DNA from: JBBQHM01 sp038323965
Lineage (GTDB): Bacteria > Verrucomicrobiota > Verrucomicrobiia > Chthoniobacterales > UBA10450
Direction of reading: 5' to 3'
Length of the DNA: 64,000 bases
Assembly (NCBI GenBank): GCA_038323965.1
Contig: JBBQHM010000001.1
Span: 1-64,000, forward strand
Shown here: positions 17,740-25,322 of the stretch, one piece after another
How positions within the stretch are numbered: the first letter of the stretch is position 1
Layout: every line of letters begins with the position of its first letter
Program-made: the position numbers and the translations under genes
Notes under the pieces: model-generated
Told to the model about the DNA's origin: nothing
Seen by the model: the letters and a program-made list of their open reading frames with translations, nothing else
The model's database searches: none

Positions 17740-18429
17740 ATGAACAGAATCCTTATCGTACTCACATCGCACAACCAGCTTGGGAACACGGGCCGCACCA
17801 CGGGGTTCTGGCTGGAAGAGCTTGCTGCTCCCTACTACGTGTTCAAAGACGCAGGAGCAGAGCTCACCTTGGCTTCCCCAAAGGGCGGGCAGCCGCCGCT
17901 CGACCCCAAGAGTGACGACCCCGACGCTCAAACCGAGGCGACTCGTCGGTTCAAGGCTGACAGTGCCGCGAATGTCGCACTGGCCGCTACCGCCAGGCTG
18001 GACTCGCTTTCGGCCCAGGACTTTGACGCGGTCTTCTACCCCGGAGGGCACGGCCCGCTCTGGGATCTTGTCGACAACGAAGTGTCCATTCGGCTGATCG
18101 AAGACTTCTGGGCAGGCAACAAGCCCGTATCCGCCGTGTGCCATGCTCCGATTGCTCTCGTCAATGCCAAGGACGAAAACGGTGAGCACATTGTGAAAGG
18201 GCGAGAAGTGGCGGGCTTCACGAACTCTGAGGAGGAAGCTGTCGGCCTCACCAAGGTTGTTCCTCTCCTCGTAGAGGACACGATGATTGCTCGTGGCGCC
18301 AAGTACTCAAAAGCCGACAACTGGCAGTCCTACACGCGCCAGGACGGCAATCTCATCACCGGTCAAAACCCGGGATCATCAGAGGCAGTGGCAAAGCTCC
18401 TTCTCGCAGCGCTTGAAAAGCGACGCTGA
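17740..18429 (+). CDS. Cassette 4: DJ-1/PfpI-family protein (HchA-like)
   Basis: A 229-residue cytoplasmic protein of the class I glutamine-amidotransferase-like superfamily. AVFYPGGHGPLWDLVDN and the nucleophile elbow SAVCHAPIALVN are diagnostic, with the Cys as the expected active site. GFTNSEEEAVGLTKVVPLLV is typical of the HchA/Hsp31-like glyoxalase III branch. The N-terminus ILIVLTSHNQLGNTGRTTGF fits the same group. Likely role: detoxification of methylglyoxal or repair of glycated protein; the exact activity is unproven. It has the longest leader in the array (51 bp from the cassette boundary). Confidence 0.9.
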   Translation: MNRILIVLTSHNQLGNTGRTTGFWLEELAAPYYVFKDAGAELTLASPKGGQPPLDPKSDDPDAQTEATRRFKADSAANVALAATARLDSLSAQDFDAVFYPGGHGPLWDLVDNEVSIRLIEDFWAGNKPVSAVCHAPIALVNAKDENGEHIVKGREVAGFTNSEEEAVGLTKVVPLLVEDTMIARGAKYSKADNWQSYTRQDGNLITGQNPGSSEAVAKLLLAALEKRR

Positions 18430-18560
18430 GGAGGGATCGAGGTGTCTCAGCTTTCTGCGCTTTTTTCGGTACGATATGAACACCTCAGCAACACCTGGAT
18501 GGGACCGGGCTGTGAGTGTGAGTAGCGTTTGGGCTGGTCCTACTAACGTTGCCTATGGCC

Positions 18561-18707
18561 GCCTAACCAGGGCGCTCCAGCGAACCGCCGCTATCGCTCT
18601 CCGCTCGGAGTGGGTTTTGGAGTTCGGGCGCGCGCCATGACTAAACCATTCCACCTCCGATCAACGCTCGCTCTCGGTAGGCGTCGCTAATCTTGTTCTC
18701 GTTAGGC
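18561..18707 (+). repeat. attC site 4
   Basis: R'' is GCCTAAC and R' is GTTAGGC, 147 bp, the longest of the set. The arms CCAGCGAACCGCC and GGCGTCGCTA pair imperfectly. The centre contains CATGACTAAACC, shared with attC 6, so these two form a subfamily. Confidence 0.88.
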
Positions 18708-18718
18708 GACTTGTCACC

Positions 18719-19126
18719 ATGACCGTATCGCAAGACAATCTCATCGTGTTCGACGGCGTCTGTAATTTTTGCACTTCGTCAGTTCAGTTCATACTTCGGC
18801 ATGATAGAGGAGCGGTGTTTCGATTCGTTTCCATTCAATCGGAACTCGGCAGAGAGATTTGCCGCACGGCCGGACTCGACCCTGACGACATGCAGACATT
18901 TCTAGTTTTCACGAATGGTCGCATCCATCTTAGGAGCGATGCGGCCCTTGAAGTCGCAAAGCAGTTCGGCGGCTTGTGGCGCCTGTTGGTTTTATTCAAA
19001 GTGGTGCCGAGACGATTGCGCGATTCGGTGTATTCCTTTGTCGCAAGACACAGATATCGTTGGTTTGGCCGGCGTGATTCTTGTATGATTCCCTCGGAAA
19101 AAGTCAGACAGAGATTTCTAGCATGA
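18719..19126 (+). CDS. Cassette 5: DCC-family (DUF393) thiol-disulfide oxidoreductase
   Basis: A 135-residue protein of the DUF393/YuxK family, named for its DxxCxxC motif: FDGVCNFCTSSVQFILRHDR. The rest follows the family: FRFVSIQSELGREI, GRIHLRSDAALEVAKQFGG and the C-terminal YRWFGRRDSCMIPS. A redox role is predicted from a thioredoxin-like fold; substrates are unknown. It begins 12 bp after the cassette boundary. Confidence 0.92.
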   Translation: MTVSQDNLIVFDGVCNFCTSSVQFILRHDRGAVFRFVSIQSELGREICRTAGLDPDDMQTFLVFTNGRIHLRSDAALEVAKQFGGLWRLLVLFKVVPRRLRDSVYSFVARHRYRWFGRRDSCMIPSEKVRQRFLA

Positions 19127-19130
19127 TGCC

Positions 19131-19223
19131 GCCTAACCATGCGCTGCAGCGCACGGTAACATCGCATCACTGTTGCAATCGGCGCGCCTCGTGGCCGCCG
19201 TCGCTGAGCTTGGGTCGTTAGGC
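19131..19223 (+). repeat. attC site 5
   Basis: R'' is GCCTAAC and R' is GTTAGGC, 93 bp, the shortest here. The arms GCAGCGCACGG and CCGTCGCTGAGC pair with one extra base. Confidence 0.9.
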
Positions 19224-19264
19224 ATTTCTCTTCGCGCAGACATTATTACACCAATGAAATATCA

Positions 19265-19651
19265 ATGAATACACGCTCCCGTTTGTTTGCCGTTTCGAGC
19301 GCGCTTATGATCGTCGCTACAGCTTTTACGTCCACTTACGGACAAGATCCTAACTGGAAGCGACCTGGCTCTGAAGAAACCGCTGCGGTTGACCGCGCTA
19401 ATGCCGAAATCGATAGAGTTTATGAGGAGCTCATAAGTAAACTCGACACTGCACAACAAAAGAGTCTGAAAGAGGCCCAACGTGCTTGGATCAAGTGGCG
19501 GGACGCTGAAGCAGATCTCGTGGCACGTTTGGGCGGCGCCGTTGGTGGTAGCGCTTTCCGTGTTGGTTACTCGACTGCGCAGGCCAAGCTGATTCAGCAA
19601 CGGAAAGAGTTACTGAGAGGATATCTCAAGGATGCCGGGAGTAATCGATGA
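19265..19651 (+). CDS. Cassette 6: LprI-like (DUF1311) exported protein
   Basis: A 128-residue protein with a signal peptide (LFAVSSALMIVATAFTSTYG, cleavage near residue 27). The body matches the DUF1311 pattern: DRANAEIDRVYEELISKL, QQKSLKEAQRAWIKWRDAEA. The family includes the lysozyme inhibitor LprI, so inhibition of lysozyme or another wall hydrolase is possible. The conserved cysteines of canonical LprI are not visible, which leaves function open. Confidence 0.82.
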   Translation: MNTRSRLFAVSSALMIVATAFTSTYGQDPNWKRPGSEETAAVDRANAEIDRVYEELISKLDTAQQKSLKEAQRAWIKWRDAEADLVARLGGAVGGSAFRVGYSTAQAKLIQQRKELLRGYLKDAGSNR

Positions 19652-19667
19652 TAGCATTAAAACCCCT

Positions 19668-19787
19668 ATCCAACCGATGCAGCGAACGTCTACCCGCTGC
19701 TCGCGCCACATTTTCCATGACTAAACCTATTCCTGCACGAGCCACGCTCGCTGCCGATAGGCATCCCTGATCTTATGCTCGTTAAGT
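19668..19787 (+). repeat. attC site 6 (degenerate left box)
   Basis: R'' is ATCCAAC, still fitting RYYYAAC but not complementary to R' GTTAAGT as the others are. The inner arms GATGCAGCGAACG and ATCCCTGATC pair poorly. The centre CATGACTAAACC and the right-hand CACGCTCGCT are shared with attC 4. It may be a weak or dead site. Confidence 0.78.
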
Positions 19788-19827
19788 GGTACAATTAACT
19801 ATCAAATGAGCACAGGGGAGATAAGTC

Positions 19828-20460
19828 ATGCAGATTGATACAATTGATCCGCAGAAGACCGCGATGATCGTGGTCGATATGCAGAACGACTTCGTGGCGG
19901 CGGGCGCTGCGATGGAAACGCCTGCGGCACGTGCCGTGGTGCCCAAGCTTGCCGAGGCGCTGAAAGTCTGCCGCGATGCCAAAATCAAAGTCATCTATAC
20001 GGCTCATGTGCATCGCCGTGACGGATGCGATATGGGACTCTTCAATATGCATCCGCCAATCGCCAATCGTGCTGCGTTAGTCGATGGCACGCCAGGGGTA
20101 GACATTTACCCTGAGCTCGCGCCGGCACCGGGTGAGCATGTCATCAAGAAGCATCGCTACAGCGGTTTTTTTGGCACGGACATGGACATTATCCTGCGCG
20201 AGTGGGGTGTCGATACCGTCATCATTTCGGGGACGACTACCGAGAATTGCTGCCACGCAACGGCAAGGGACGCGATGTTTCGTAATTACCGGGTCGTCTT
20301 TCTGTCGGACGCCACCGCAACCTATGACTACCCGGACCGCGGATTTGGCGCGATGCCAAACGCCCAGGTGCACCACGCCACACTCGTGATCCTCGCGGCA
20401 TCAACGGCCCACGTCATGTCGGTCAATGATATGCAGACGCGCATATCGCGACGCGAATGA
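19828..20460 (+). CDS. Cassette 7: isochorismatase-family cysteine hydrolase
   Basis: A 210-residue hydrolase. The catalytic triad of the family is visible: Asp in MIVVDMQNDFV, Lys in HVIKKHRYSGFF and Cys in GTTTENCCHATARDAMFRNY. The cis-peptide region before the Cys (VIISGTTTENCC) is typical. Members cleave nicotinamide, isochorismate, peroxyureidoacrylate or related amides; the substrate here cannot be told. The leader has a purine-rich AGGGGAGATAAG ribosome-binding stretch before the ATG. Confidence 0.9.
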   Translation: MQIDTIDPQKTAMIVVDMQNDFVAAGAAMETPAARAVVPKLAEALKVCRDAKIKVIYTAHVHRRDGCDMGLFNMHPPIANRAALVDGTPGVDIYPELAPAPGEHVIKKHRYSGFFGTDMDIILREWGVDTVIISGTTTENCCHATARDAMFRNYRVVFLSDATATYDYPDRGFGAMPNAQVHHATLVILAASTAHVMSVNDMQTRISRRE

Positions 20461-20482
20461 CGACTGTGCTGTCCACGCTAAC

Positions 20483-20605
20483 ACCTAACCAGGCGATGCA
20501 GCCAACCGCTGGCCGTTCGGAAGCCGCGTCTCAGTTTATGAAAACACCTCCATTACAAGCCACGCTCGCTCTCGCCAGCGGTGGCTGATCTTGGTCTCGT
20601 TAGGT
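20483..20605 (+). repeat. attC site 7
   Basis: R'' is ACCTAAC and R' is GTTAGGT, 123 bp. The arms GCAGCCAACCGCTGGC and GCCAGCGGTGGCTG pair with one bulged A, the best-conserved hairpin in the array. It is the last intact site. Confidence 0.93.
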
Positions 20606-20652
20606 GAATGGAGAAGTAAGCGCGCGGGGAAAACGGATAGCGATTGAGATGT

Positions 20653-20757
20653 TCCCTGATCTGCGATCAACGTCTGGAAGCGGAGTCTTAGTTTATCAAA
20701 TCGGAGCCTTCGTAATTCGTGCTCGCTACCGGTGACCGGAGCTGATGTACTGACGTT
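20653..20757 (+). repeat. Decayed attC-like remnant
   Basis: The stretch GGAAGCGGAGTCTTAGTTTATC parallels the central GGAAGCCGCGTCTCAGTTTATG of attC 7, and CGTGCTCGCTACCGGTGACC then GGAGCTGATG parallel its right arm. The RYYYAAC and GTTRRRY ends are lost. It fits an eighth attC that has decayed, possibly with its own cassette deleted. Similarity was judged by eye. Confidence 0.55.
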
Positions 20758-20761
20758 GGCG

Positions 20762-21895
20762 ATGGAACAGCACTTGGAACAGACGAAACCGCGCCGCCGC
20801 GGTAAACTCAGGCGCGTCTTCTATACCCTGCTTCTGCTGCTCTTAATTTTTGCGGTGTATCTCTGGGCCACGGGCGCGCGGCAGGACCCGATTGAAACAG
20901 GCGAGCCGTCGATGAAGGCGGTGATTTACACTGATTACGGGTCGCCGGAAGTTCTCCAGCTCAGGGAGATTACGAAGCCGGTCCCTAACGACGATCAGAT
21001 TTTGATCAAGGTCCGGGCCGCTTCGCTCAATCCACTCGACTGGCATTTCATGGAAGGCACTCCCTACCTCATGCGCGCGCTCGGAGTAGGCCTGCGCAAA
21101 CCAAAGGTCCCGCGCCTTGGGGTGGATCTGGCGGGCGTGGTCGAGGCGGTCGGTAAAAACGTGACTCAGTTCAAGATGGGCGACGAGGTGTTCGGCGGCA
21201 AGACGGGGGCGCTGGCAGAGTATGTCTGCGCGCGCGCGGATCAAAGCATCACGCTCAAGCCGGCCAACGTGACGTTCGAACAGGCTGCGGCAGCTCCAAT
21301 CGCCGGGCTGACCGCGCTGCAGGGTCTGCGCGACAAGGGGCACGTCCAACCGGGGCAGAAGGTGCTAATCAACGGAGCGTCGGGAGGGGTCGGCACTTTT
21401 GCGGTCCAAATCGCAAAGTCCTACGGCGCGGAAGTGACTGGTGTCTGCAGCACGCGGAACCTGGAGCTGGTGCGTTCGCTCGGCGCGGACCGCGTGATCG
21501 ATTATACGAAGGAAGATTTCACGCAGGGACAGGAACGTTACGATGTGATTCTCGATAATGTCGGCAATCAGCCCTTAGCGGGATTCCGGCGCGTCCTGCA
21601 GACGAAAGGAATCTGCGTCATGATCGGCGGCGGCGGACCGAATGACGGCGGATTGATCGGCCCAATGGGTCGCCCGCTGCAGGCGCTCATCATGTCGCCG
21701 TTCGTGAGCCAGAAGATGGGGATGTTCATGGCGGACATAACAAAAAGCGATTTGGCGATTCTGGGCGATATGATGCAGACCGGAAAGGTGAAGGCGGTGA
21801 TCGACCGCACCTATCCGCTGAGTCAGATCGCCGAGGCGATGCGCTACCTCGAAGCGGGCCACGCCCGCGGGAAGGTAGTTATCGAGGTCCAGTAA
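20762..21895 (+). CDS. Membrane-anchored MDR-family NAD(P)-dependent oxidoreductase
   Basis: A zinc-free medium-chain dehydrogenase/reductase (quinone oxidoreductase-like), 377 residues from the ATG at 20762. Unusually, it begins with a basic stretch and a membrane helix (RVFYTLLLLLLIFAVYLWAT, about 20-40), so the enzyme should be tethered to the inner membrane facing the cytoplasm. The catalytic part starts at MKAVIYTDYGSPEVL. SLNPLDWHFMEG, the nucleotide-binding GASGGVGTFAVQIAKSYGAE and HARGKVVIEV are family marks. It follows the decayed attC directly and no attC lies after it, so it may be a fossil cassette or ordinary chromosome. Confidence 0.88.
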   Translation: MEQHLEQTKPRRRGKLRRVFYTLLLLLLIFAVYLWATGARQDPIETGEPSMKAVIYTDYGSPEVLQLREITKPVPNDDQILIKVRAASLNPLDWHFMEGTPYLMRALGVGLRKPKVPRLGVDLAGVVEAVGKNVTQFKMGDEVFGGKTGALAEYVCARADQSITLKPANVTFEQAAAAPIAGLTALQGLRDKGHVQPGQKVLINGASGGVGTFAVQIAKSYGAEVTGVCSTRNLELVRSLGADRVIDYTKEDFTQGQERYDVILDNVGNQPLAGFRRVLQTKGICVMIGGGGPNDGGLIGPMGRPLQALIMSPFVSQKMGMFMADITKSDLAILGDMMQTGKVKAVIDRTYPLSQIAEAMRYLEAGHARGKVVIEVQ

Positions 21896-21905
21896 AGCGT
21901 TGCAC

Positions 21906-22430
21906 CTAACTCCCGTTAGGCGCGGGCACGATCTGAACGCTCTCGATGTTCACGCGCTGGTGCGGACGGTCGGATGAATTGGTCGCGGTGGTCCCGATTT
22001 TATCGAGGACCTCTTCGCCTTTAATCAGCTGGCCGAAGGCGGTGTACTGGCGATCGAGAAATTTGGCCGGGCCGTGGCAGATGAAAAACTGGCTGCCGGC
22101 CGAATCAGGATCCTGCGAACGCGCCATCGAGAGAACGCCGCGGTCGTGCGATTTCGCATTAAACTCCGCCTTGATCTTGTAACCCGGGTCGCCGGTGCCC
22201 CAACGATTTTGCTGTGCTTCATCCTTGGTCAGCGGATCGCCGCCTTGAATCATAAATCCCTTGATTACGCGATGAAACGCGGTGCCGTCGTAAAAGCCTT
22301 CGCGCGCGAGCTTCTTGAAATTCTCGACCGTCTTCGGCGCCACATCCGGCCAGAACTCCAGCACCATTTCGCCTTCGCTGGTTTTAATGACTGCGACTTC
22401 ATCGGGAGTGGAATTGGATACGGAATTCAT
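21906..22430 (-). CDS. Cyclophilin-type peptidyl-prolyl isomerase
   Basis: Catalyses cis-trans isomerisation of proline bonds. With the ATG at 22430 the protein is 174 residues, full length for a bacterial cyclophilin; the longer upstream reading frame is not conserved. GTAFHRVIKGFMIQGGDPLT is the active-site region with the catalytic Arg, followed by VLSMARSQDPDSAGSQFFIC. There is no signal peptide, so it is cytoplasmic. It is convergent with the MDR gene, with 10 bp between the stops. Confidence 0.94.
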   Translation of the reverse strand: MNSVSNSTPDEVAVIKTSEGEMVLEFWPDVAPKTVENFKKLAREGFYDGTAFHRVIKGFMIQGGDPLTKDEAQQNRWGTGDPGYKIKAEFNAKSHDRGVLSMARSQDPDSAGSQFFICHGPAKFLDRQYTAFGQLIKGEEVLDKIGTTATNSSDRPHQRVNIESVQIVPAPNGS

Positions 22431-22503
22431 GAGGGCAATATCCTCGCGGCGCTCGCCGGCAGAGGCAACCGGCGTTCGCGTGAAGGAACGATACCAGCAA
22501 GAT

Positions 22504-22522
22504 GGCAAGCGGTGCGCTTGCC
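22504..22522. repeat. Short GC-rich hairpin repeat (GGCGGTGCGCC type)
   Basis: GGCAAGCG-GTG-CGCTTGCC is a perfect 8-bp stem with a 3-base loop, similar to the element at 4048-4080. It lies between the small membrane protein gene and the cyclophilin gene. Confidence 0.5.
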
Positions 22523-22542
22523 CTGCCATTCGCGCCGGCGGA

Positions 22543-22851
22543 TTAGAGCCAGTAGTTCGCGAGCGTGGTCCAAAGCGCGGAGAGCGGCCAGGCCGCGATC
22601 GCGATGATGACAACGAACATGACGGCATCGACGCGTGAATCACGCGCGTTAGCCTCGTTGACTTGGGCAGTGCTCCATTTCCGGAAATTGCTGGAAGCAA
22701 CGGACGGAAGGGCCGGTGCAATTTTGGTAGCGCCGGCGCCAGCGAGGGCCGCGCCGGACTGGAAGTGGTAATCGGTATTGGGGAAACGGTGGACTCCGCG
22801 GCGTGAGGTCCGGTCGGAGATTTTTGCGACAGTTCTGTAAGTAGGTTTCAT
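22543..22851 (-). CDS. Small single-helix membrane protein, unknown function
   Basis: A 102-residue product with a basic, Ser/Ala-rich N-terminal 70 residues and one C-terminal membrane helix (AVMFVVIIAIAAWPLSALWT). The tail-anchored topology suggests the N-terminus faces the cytoplasm. No family is recognised. A TATAAT box lies about 150 bp upstream on the same strand. The amino-acid pattern and the position upstream of the cyclophilin gene support a real gene, but it could be chance. Confidence 0.5.
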   Translation of the reverse strand: MKPTYRTVAKISDRTSRRGVHRFPNTDYHFQSGAALAGAGATKIAPALPSVASSNFRKWSTAQVNEANARDSRVDAVMFVVIIAIAAWPLSALWTTLANYWL

Positions 22852-23347
22852 ATTTTTAGCGCGTCGGTTGGCGCGGTACGCAGGCTGCAGACGCAGCAGC
22901 CGGCGGAATAAGTCCTTCGCGCCGGGAGTGGCGCGGATTCATCTACTCCAACGCAACCGGCGCTGATCTCTCAGCCACCGCCTGCGTCACTCGCTTTCGA
23001 GGCGATTATACAGCAGTTTCCTTGCCGGTCTAGCGGATGAGTTGCAACCTGCTCTCCCAGAATAGGATAGTATTAGTTAGGGGCGGCTCAAAGTGTTCGC
23101 GGTCATCCAAGGATGAGTTCCGGGCGCGCGATCTCCAGCACGGTCACATGGTCTGCTCGAATCAGCGCGAGAACGATGGCCGCGATCCGAAGCGTCCATG
23201 GGACAACAGCGTGTGGAGGTTCACCCCCTGTCATCCTCAGCGAAGCGGAGCACAGCCGAAGGATCCCGTCGCGTTAGAAGCAGTCGGCGCCGCTCGTACT
23301 TCGACGGGGTCCCTCGACTTCGCTCGGGATGACCGTTAGGAAATGAT
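22852..23347. other. Intergenic region between divergent small protein gene and rsmI
   Basis: The left half is a possible 150-nt structured leader for the minus-strand small protein, with a TATAAT at 23005-23010 (minus). The right half holds repeat copy 5. Between them, about 23040-23225, I see no convincing gene; an open frame of 100 codons there runs into the repeat and resembles no protein family. Confidence 0.5.
23230..23335. repeat. Palindromic intergenic repeat, copy 5
   Basis: The left arm GTCATCCTCAGCGAAGCGGA is more diverged than in other copies, while the right arm CCCTCGACTTCGCTCGGGAT is canonical. It ends 12 bp before the rsmI start. Confidence 0.88.
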
Positions 23348-24016
23348 GTGCTCTATGTCGTCGCCACACCGATTGGGAATCTCGGCGACATTACGTTGCG
23401 CGCGATCGAGGCGTTGAAATCGGCCAACGTGATCGCGGCCGAGGATACGCGGCATTCCGGCAATCTCTTGAAACATCTCGGAATTGCAAAGCCGTTAGTG
23501 AGTTATCATGAACACAACGAGGCGATGCGAACCGCGGAGCTGGCCGAGCGTCTGGCCGCTGGCGAAAGCGTCGCGCTGATCACGGATGCCGGAATGCCGG
23601 GGATCTCGGACCCCGGCGCGAGGTTAATTCGCAAATGTGTGGAGCTCGATTTGCCGTTCACGGTCATCCCGGGGGCATCCTCGATTCTCACGGCGCTGGT
23701 CGGCTCCGGGTTCGCGATGGAGACGTTTACCTTCCGCGGATTTCTCCCGGTGAAAAGTGGACAGCGCGAGCGCGAGTTGATCGCTGCCGCTGGACGCAGC
23801 GAGACGACGATTTTTTTCGAATCACCTTACCGGCTGACGAAGACGCTGGCGAAATGCGCGGAGTTAATGCCCGACCGGCGGATTTGCGTGGCGCGCGAGC
23901 TGACGAAGAAGTTCGAGGAATTTCGGCGCGGGAACGCGGCGGTATTGCTGGCGCATTACGAAGCGCGAACGGTGAAGGGGGAGATTGTGCTGCTGATCGA
24001 GGGATTGGCGGAGTGA
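23348..24016 (+). CDS. rsmI: 16S rRNA (cytidine1402-2'-O)-methyltransferase
   Basis: Methylates the ribose of C1402 in the ribosomal decoding centre. The 222-residue protein starts at GTG and reads MLYVVATPIGNLGDITLRAI, the family N-terminus. AAEDTRHSGNLLKHLGI, SYHEHNE, ALITDAGMPGISDPGARLIR and GAVKSGQ-like PVKSGQRERELIA follow in order. The length is shorter than E. coli RsmI (286) because the C-terminal extension is missing, as in several phyla. Confidence 0.95.
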   Translation: MLYVVATPIGNLGDITLRAIEALKSANVIAAEDTRHSGNLLKHLGIAKPLVSYHEHNEAMRTAELAERLAAGESVALITDAGMPGISDPGARLIRKCVELDLPFTVIPGASSILTALVGSGFAMETFTFRGFLPVKSGQRERELIAAAGRSETTIFFESPYRLTKTLAKCAELMPDRRICVARELTKKFEEFRRGNAAVLLAHYEARTVKGEIVLLIEGLAE

Positions 24017-24139
24017 CGAACCCGTTTAAGCACGCGTGAGGTCCTTCGCGCCGTGACGGATGGGGTCGCGCCGAATCCGACTATTGCGCACCGCAGCGTG
24101 CGAAAATCACGGCCGCTGCATCCGCGCAAACGTAATCCT

Positions 24140-24880
24140 ATGCGAATGACTCTTCCCAAGTTCGCATTTTTTGTTTTAGCCATGGCTGCACTTGTCTTCG
24201 CGCCGCGCTCCCAGGCAGGGGTCACCAGAGTCGCCTTCCTCAGTGGCGGCAAAAAGATCGCGGTCGACCGCTTTGCGCCCATCGGAACACCGACTTCGCA
24301 CGCGATTCTCGTCCTGCACGGGGCGGGCGGAACGTTGCTCGATGGTCCCGAGATGCGCCGGAAGGCGGACAGCCTGGCGGCCGCCGGGAACACAGTTTAC
24401 CTCGTGCATTATTTTAACCGCACCGGCTCTTTCGTAGCAGTCGATTCGACAATGCAGCAGCATTTCAACGTCTGGCTGGAGACGGTGCGCGATGCGGCGA
24501 CGTGGGCGGCCACGGAAAGCAAAGCGCGAAGTGTGGGAATTTACGGGTACTCGCTTGGGGCGTTTCTGGCGGTGGCCGCGGCATCCGATAATCCGCGCGT
24601 TGGTGCGGTGGTGGAACAGGCGGGTGGCGTCTGGAACAGCCAGGAACAGCGCATCGGTCGCATGCCGCCTGTGCTCATAGTGCATGGCCGCGAAGATCGA
24701 CGCGTGCCGTTTGCGAAATATGCGGAGCCGCTGGCGCGACTTCTGCGCGAACGTCACGCCTTGGCGGGCACGCTTTACCTCCCGAACGAAGGCCACGTTT
24801 TCACCGCGCCAGCCAATGCCCAGGTAAGTGCAAAAGCGGCGCCGTTCTTCGCGCACCACCTCGGGACGGGCGGCCATTAA
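24140..24880 (+). CDS. Exported dienelactone-hydrolase-like alpha/beta hydrolase
   Basis: A 246-residue secreted hydrolase from the ATG at 24140. The signal peptide is FAFFVLAMAALVFAPRSQAG. Catalytic parts: HGAGGTLLDG (oxyanion region), the nucleophile elbow GIYGYSLGAFLAVAAA, the acid in HGREDRRVPFAKYAEPL and the His in NEGHVFTAPAN. It resembles dienelactone hydrolases, but substrates are unknown. An upstream in-frame start at 24053 would give an unconserved leader without a signal peptide. Confidence 0.88.
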   Translation: MRMTLPKFAFFVLAMAALVFAPRSQAGVTRVAFLSGGKKIAVDRFAPIGTPTSHAILVLHGAGGTLLDGPEMRRKADSLAAAGNTVYLVHYFNRTGSFVAVDSTMQQHFNVWLETVRDAATWAATESKARSVGIYGYSLGAFLAVAAASDNPRVGAVVEQAGGVWNSQEQRIGRMPPVLIVHGREDRRVPFAKYAEPLARLLRERHALAGTLYLPNEGHVFTAPANAQVSAKAAPFFAHHLGTGGH

Positions 24881-24962
24881 CGGGGACGGGACAGCTTTCG
24901 CTTGTCAACCGCGGCGGTTCGTGTGAATTTGAGCGGCTTTTCGCTCGGAAAGCATCTCTCGT

Positions 24963-25316
24963 ATGGCTTACGCAATTATTAAAACTGGTGGTCGGCAATT
25001 TCGCGTGGAGGAAGGCGACACGATCGACGTCGATCTTCTCGATGTGGAGGCCGGCAAAACGACAACTTTTGGCGAAGTGCTGATGCATGCCGATGGCGGC
25101 AAACTTACGCACGGATCGCCGATCGACGGCGCGCACGTGACCGCGGAAGTGGTGGAACAGCGGAAGGACAAGAAAGTCATCGCTTTCAAATATCGCCGCC
25201 GCAAAGGGTATCACCGCACGGTTGGACATCGCCGCAAACTCACGCGCGTGAAAATTACCGGCATCAGCCTGGGCGGCGCAAAAGCGAAGAAAGAAAAAGC
25301 GAGCAAGTCGGAGTAG
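24963..25316 (+). CDS. rplU: 50S ribosomal protein L21
   Basis: Large-subunit protein contacting 23S rRNA, 117 residues. [19 protein letters not shown] is the conserved start; [20 protein letters not shown] carries the family basic motif. A Lys/Glu-rich tail ([11 protein letters not shown]) extends the usual 103-residue form. It is followed 6 bp later by rpmA, the standard rplU-rpmA pair. Confidence 0.97.
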   Translation: MAYAIIKTGGRQFRVEEGDTIDVDLLDVEAGKTTTFGEVLMHADGGKLTHGSPIDGAHVTAEVVEQRKDKKVIAFKYRRRKGYHRTVGHRRKLTRVKITGISLGGAKAKKEKASKSE

Positions 25317-25322
25317 TTCGTC

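Larger units (their letters stand above)
16012..20605 (+). mobile_element. Integron gene-cassette array without integrase (CALIN)
   Basis: Seven attC sites alternate with seven single-gene cassettes, all genes on the plus strand. Each site starts with RYYYAAC (for example ACCTAAC, GTCTAAC, GCCTAAC) and ends with GTTRRRY (GTTAGAC, GTTAAGC, GTTAGGC, GTTAAGT, GTTAGGT), 93-147 bp apart. Most have inner boxes CAGCCAACCGC / GCGGTGGCTG that pair with one extra unpaired base, the hallmark of attC folding. The left edge is a lone GTTAGAT at 16012-16018. In this orientation an integrase should lie to the left, but the mla operon is there, so the array is a cluster of attC sites lacking an integrase, at least locally. 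Confidence 0.93.

Noticed and set aside
18520..18560. CTACTAACGTTGCC before attC 4 as an extra recombination core
   Set aside because: Lacks a proper R' (GTTRRRY) and inner boxes.
16621..20605. Spaced repeats resembling a CRISPR array
   Set aside because: Repeats are 93-147 bp, imperfect palindromes with gene-sized spacers; they are attC sites. No cas genes are seen.
21904..21921. CCTAACTCCCGTTAGGC looks like a tiny attC (CTAAC...GTTAG)
   Set aside because: It is the last codons and stop of the cyclophilin gene; there are no inner boxes and the spacing is only 4 bp.
22940..22975. GGCTGAGAG on the minus strand, suggestive of a TPP riboswitch
   Set aside because: The second conserved half (CCTGATC...GGTAAT...CGNAGGGA) is absent.
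23037..23339. 100-codon open frame before rsmI
   Set aside because: Its C-terminal third is the palindromic repeat and the rest has no protein-like pattern.
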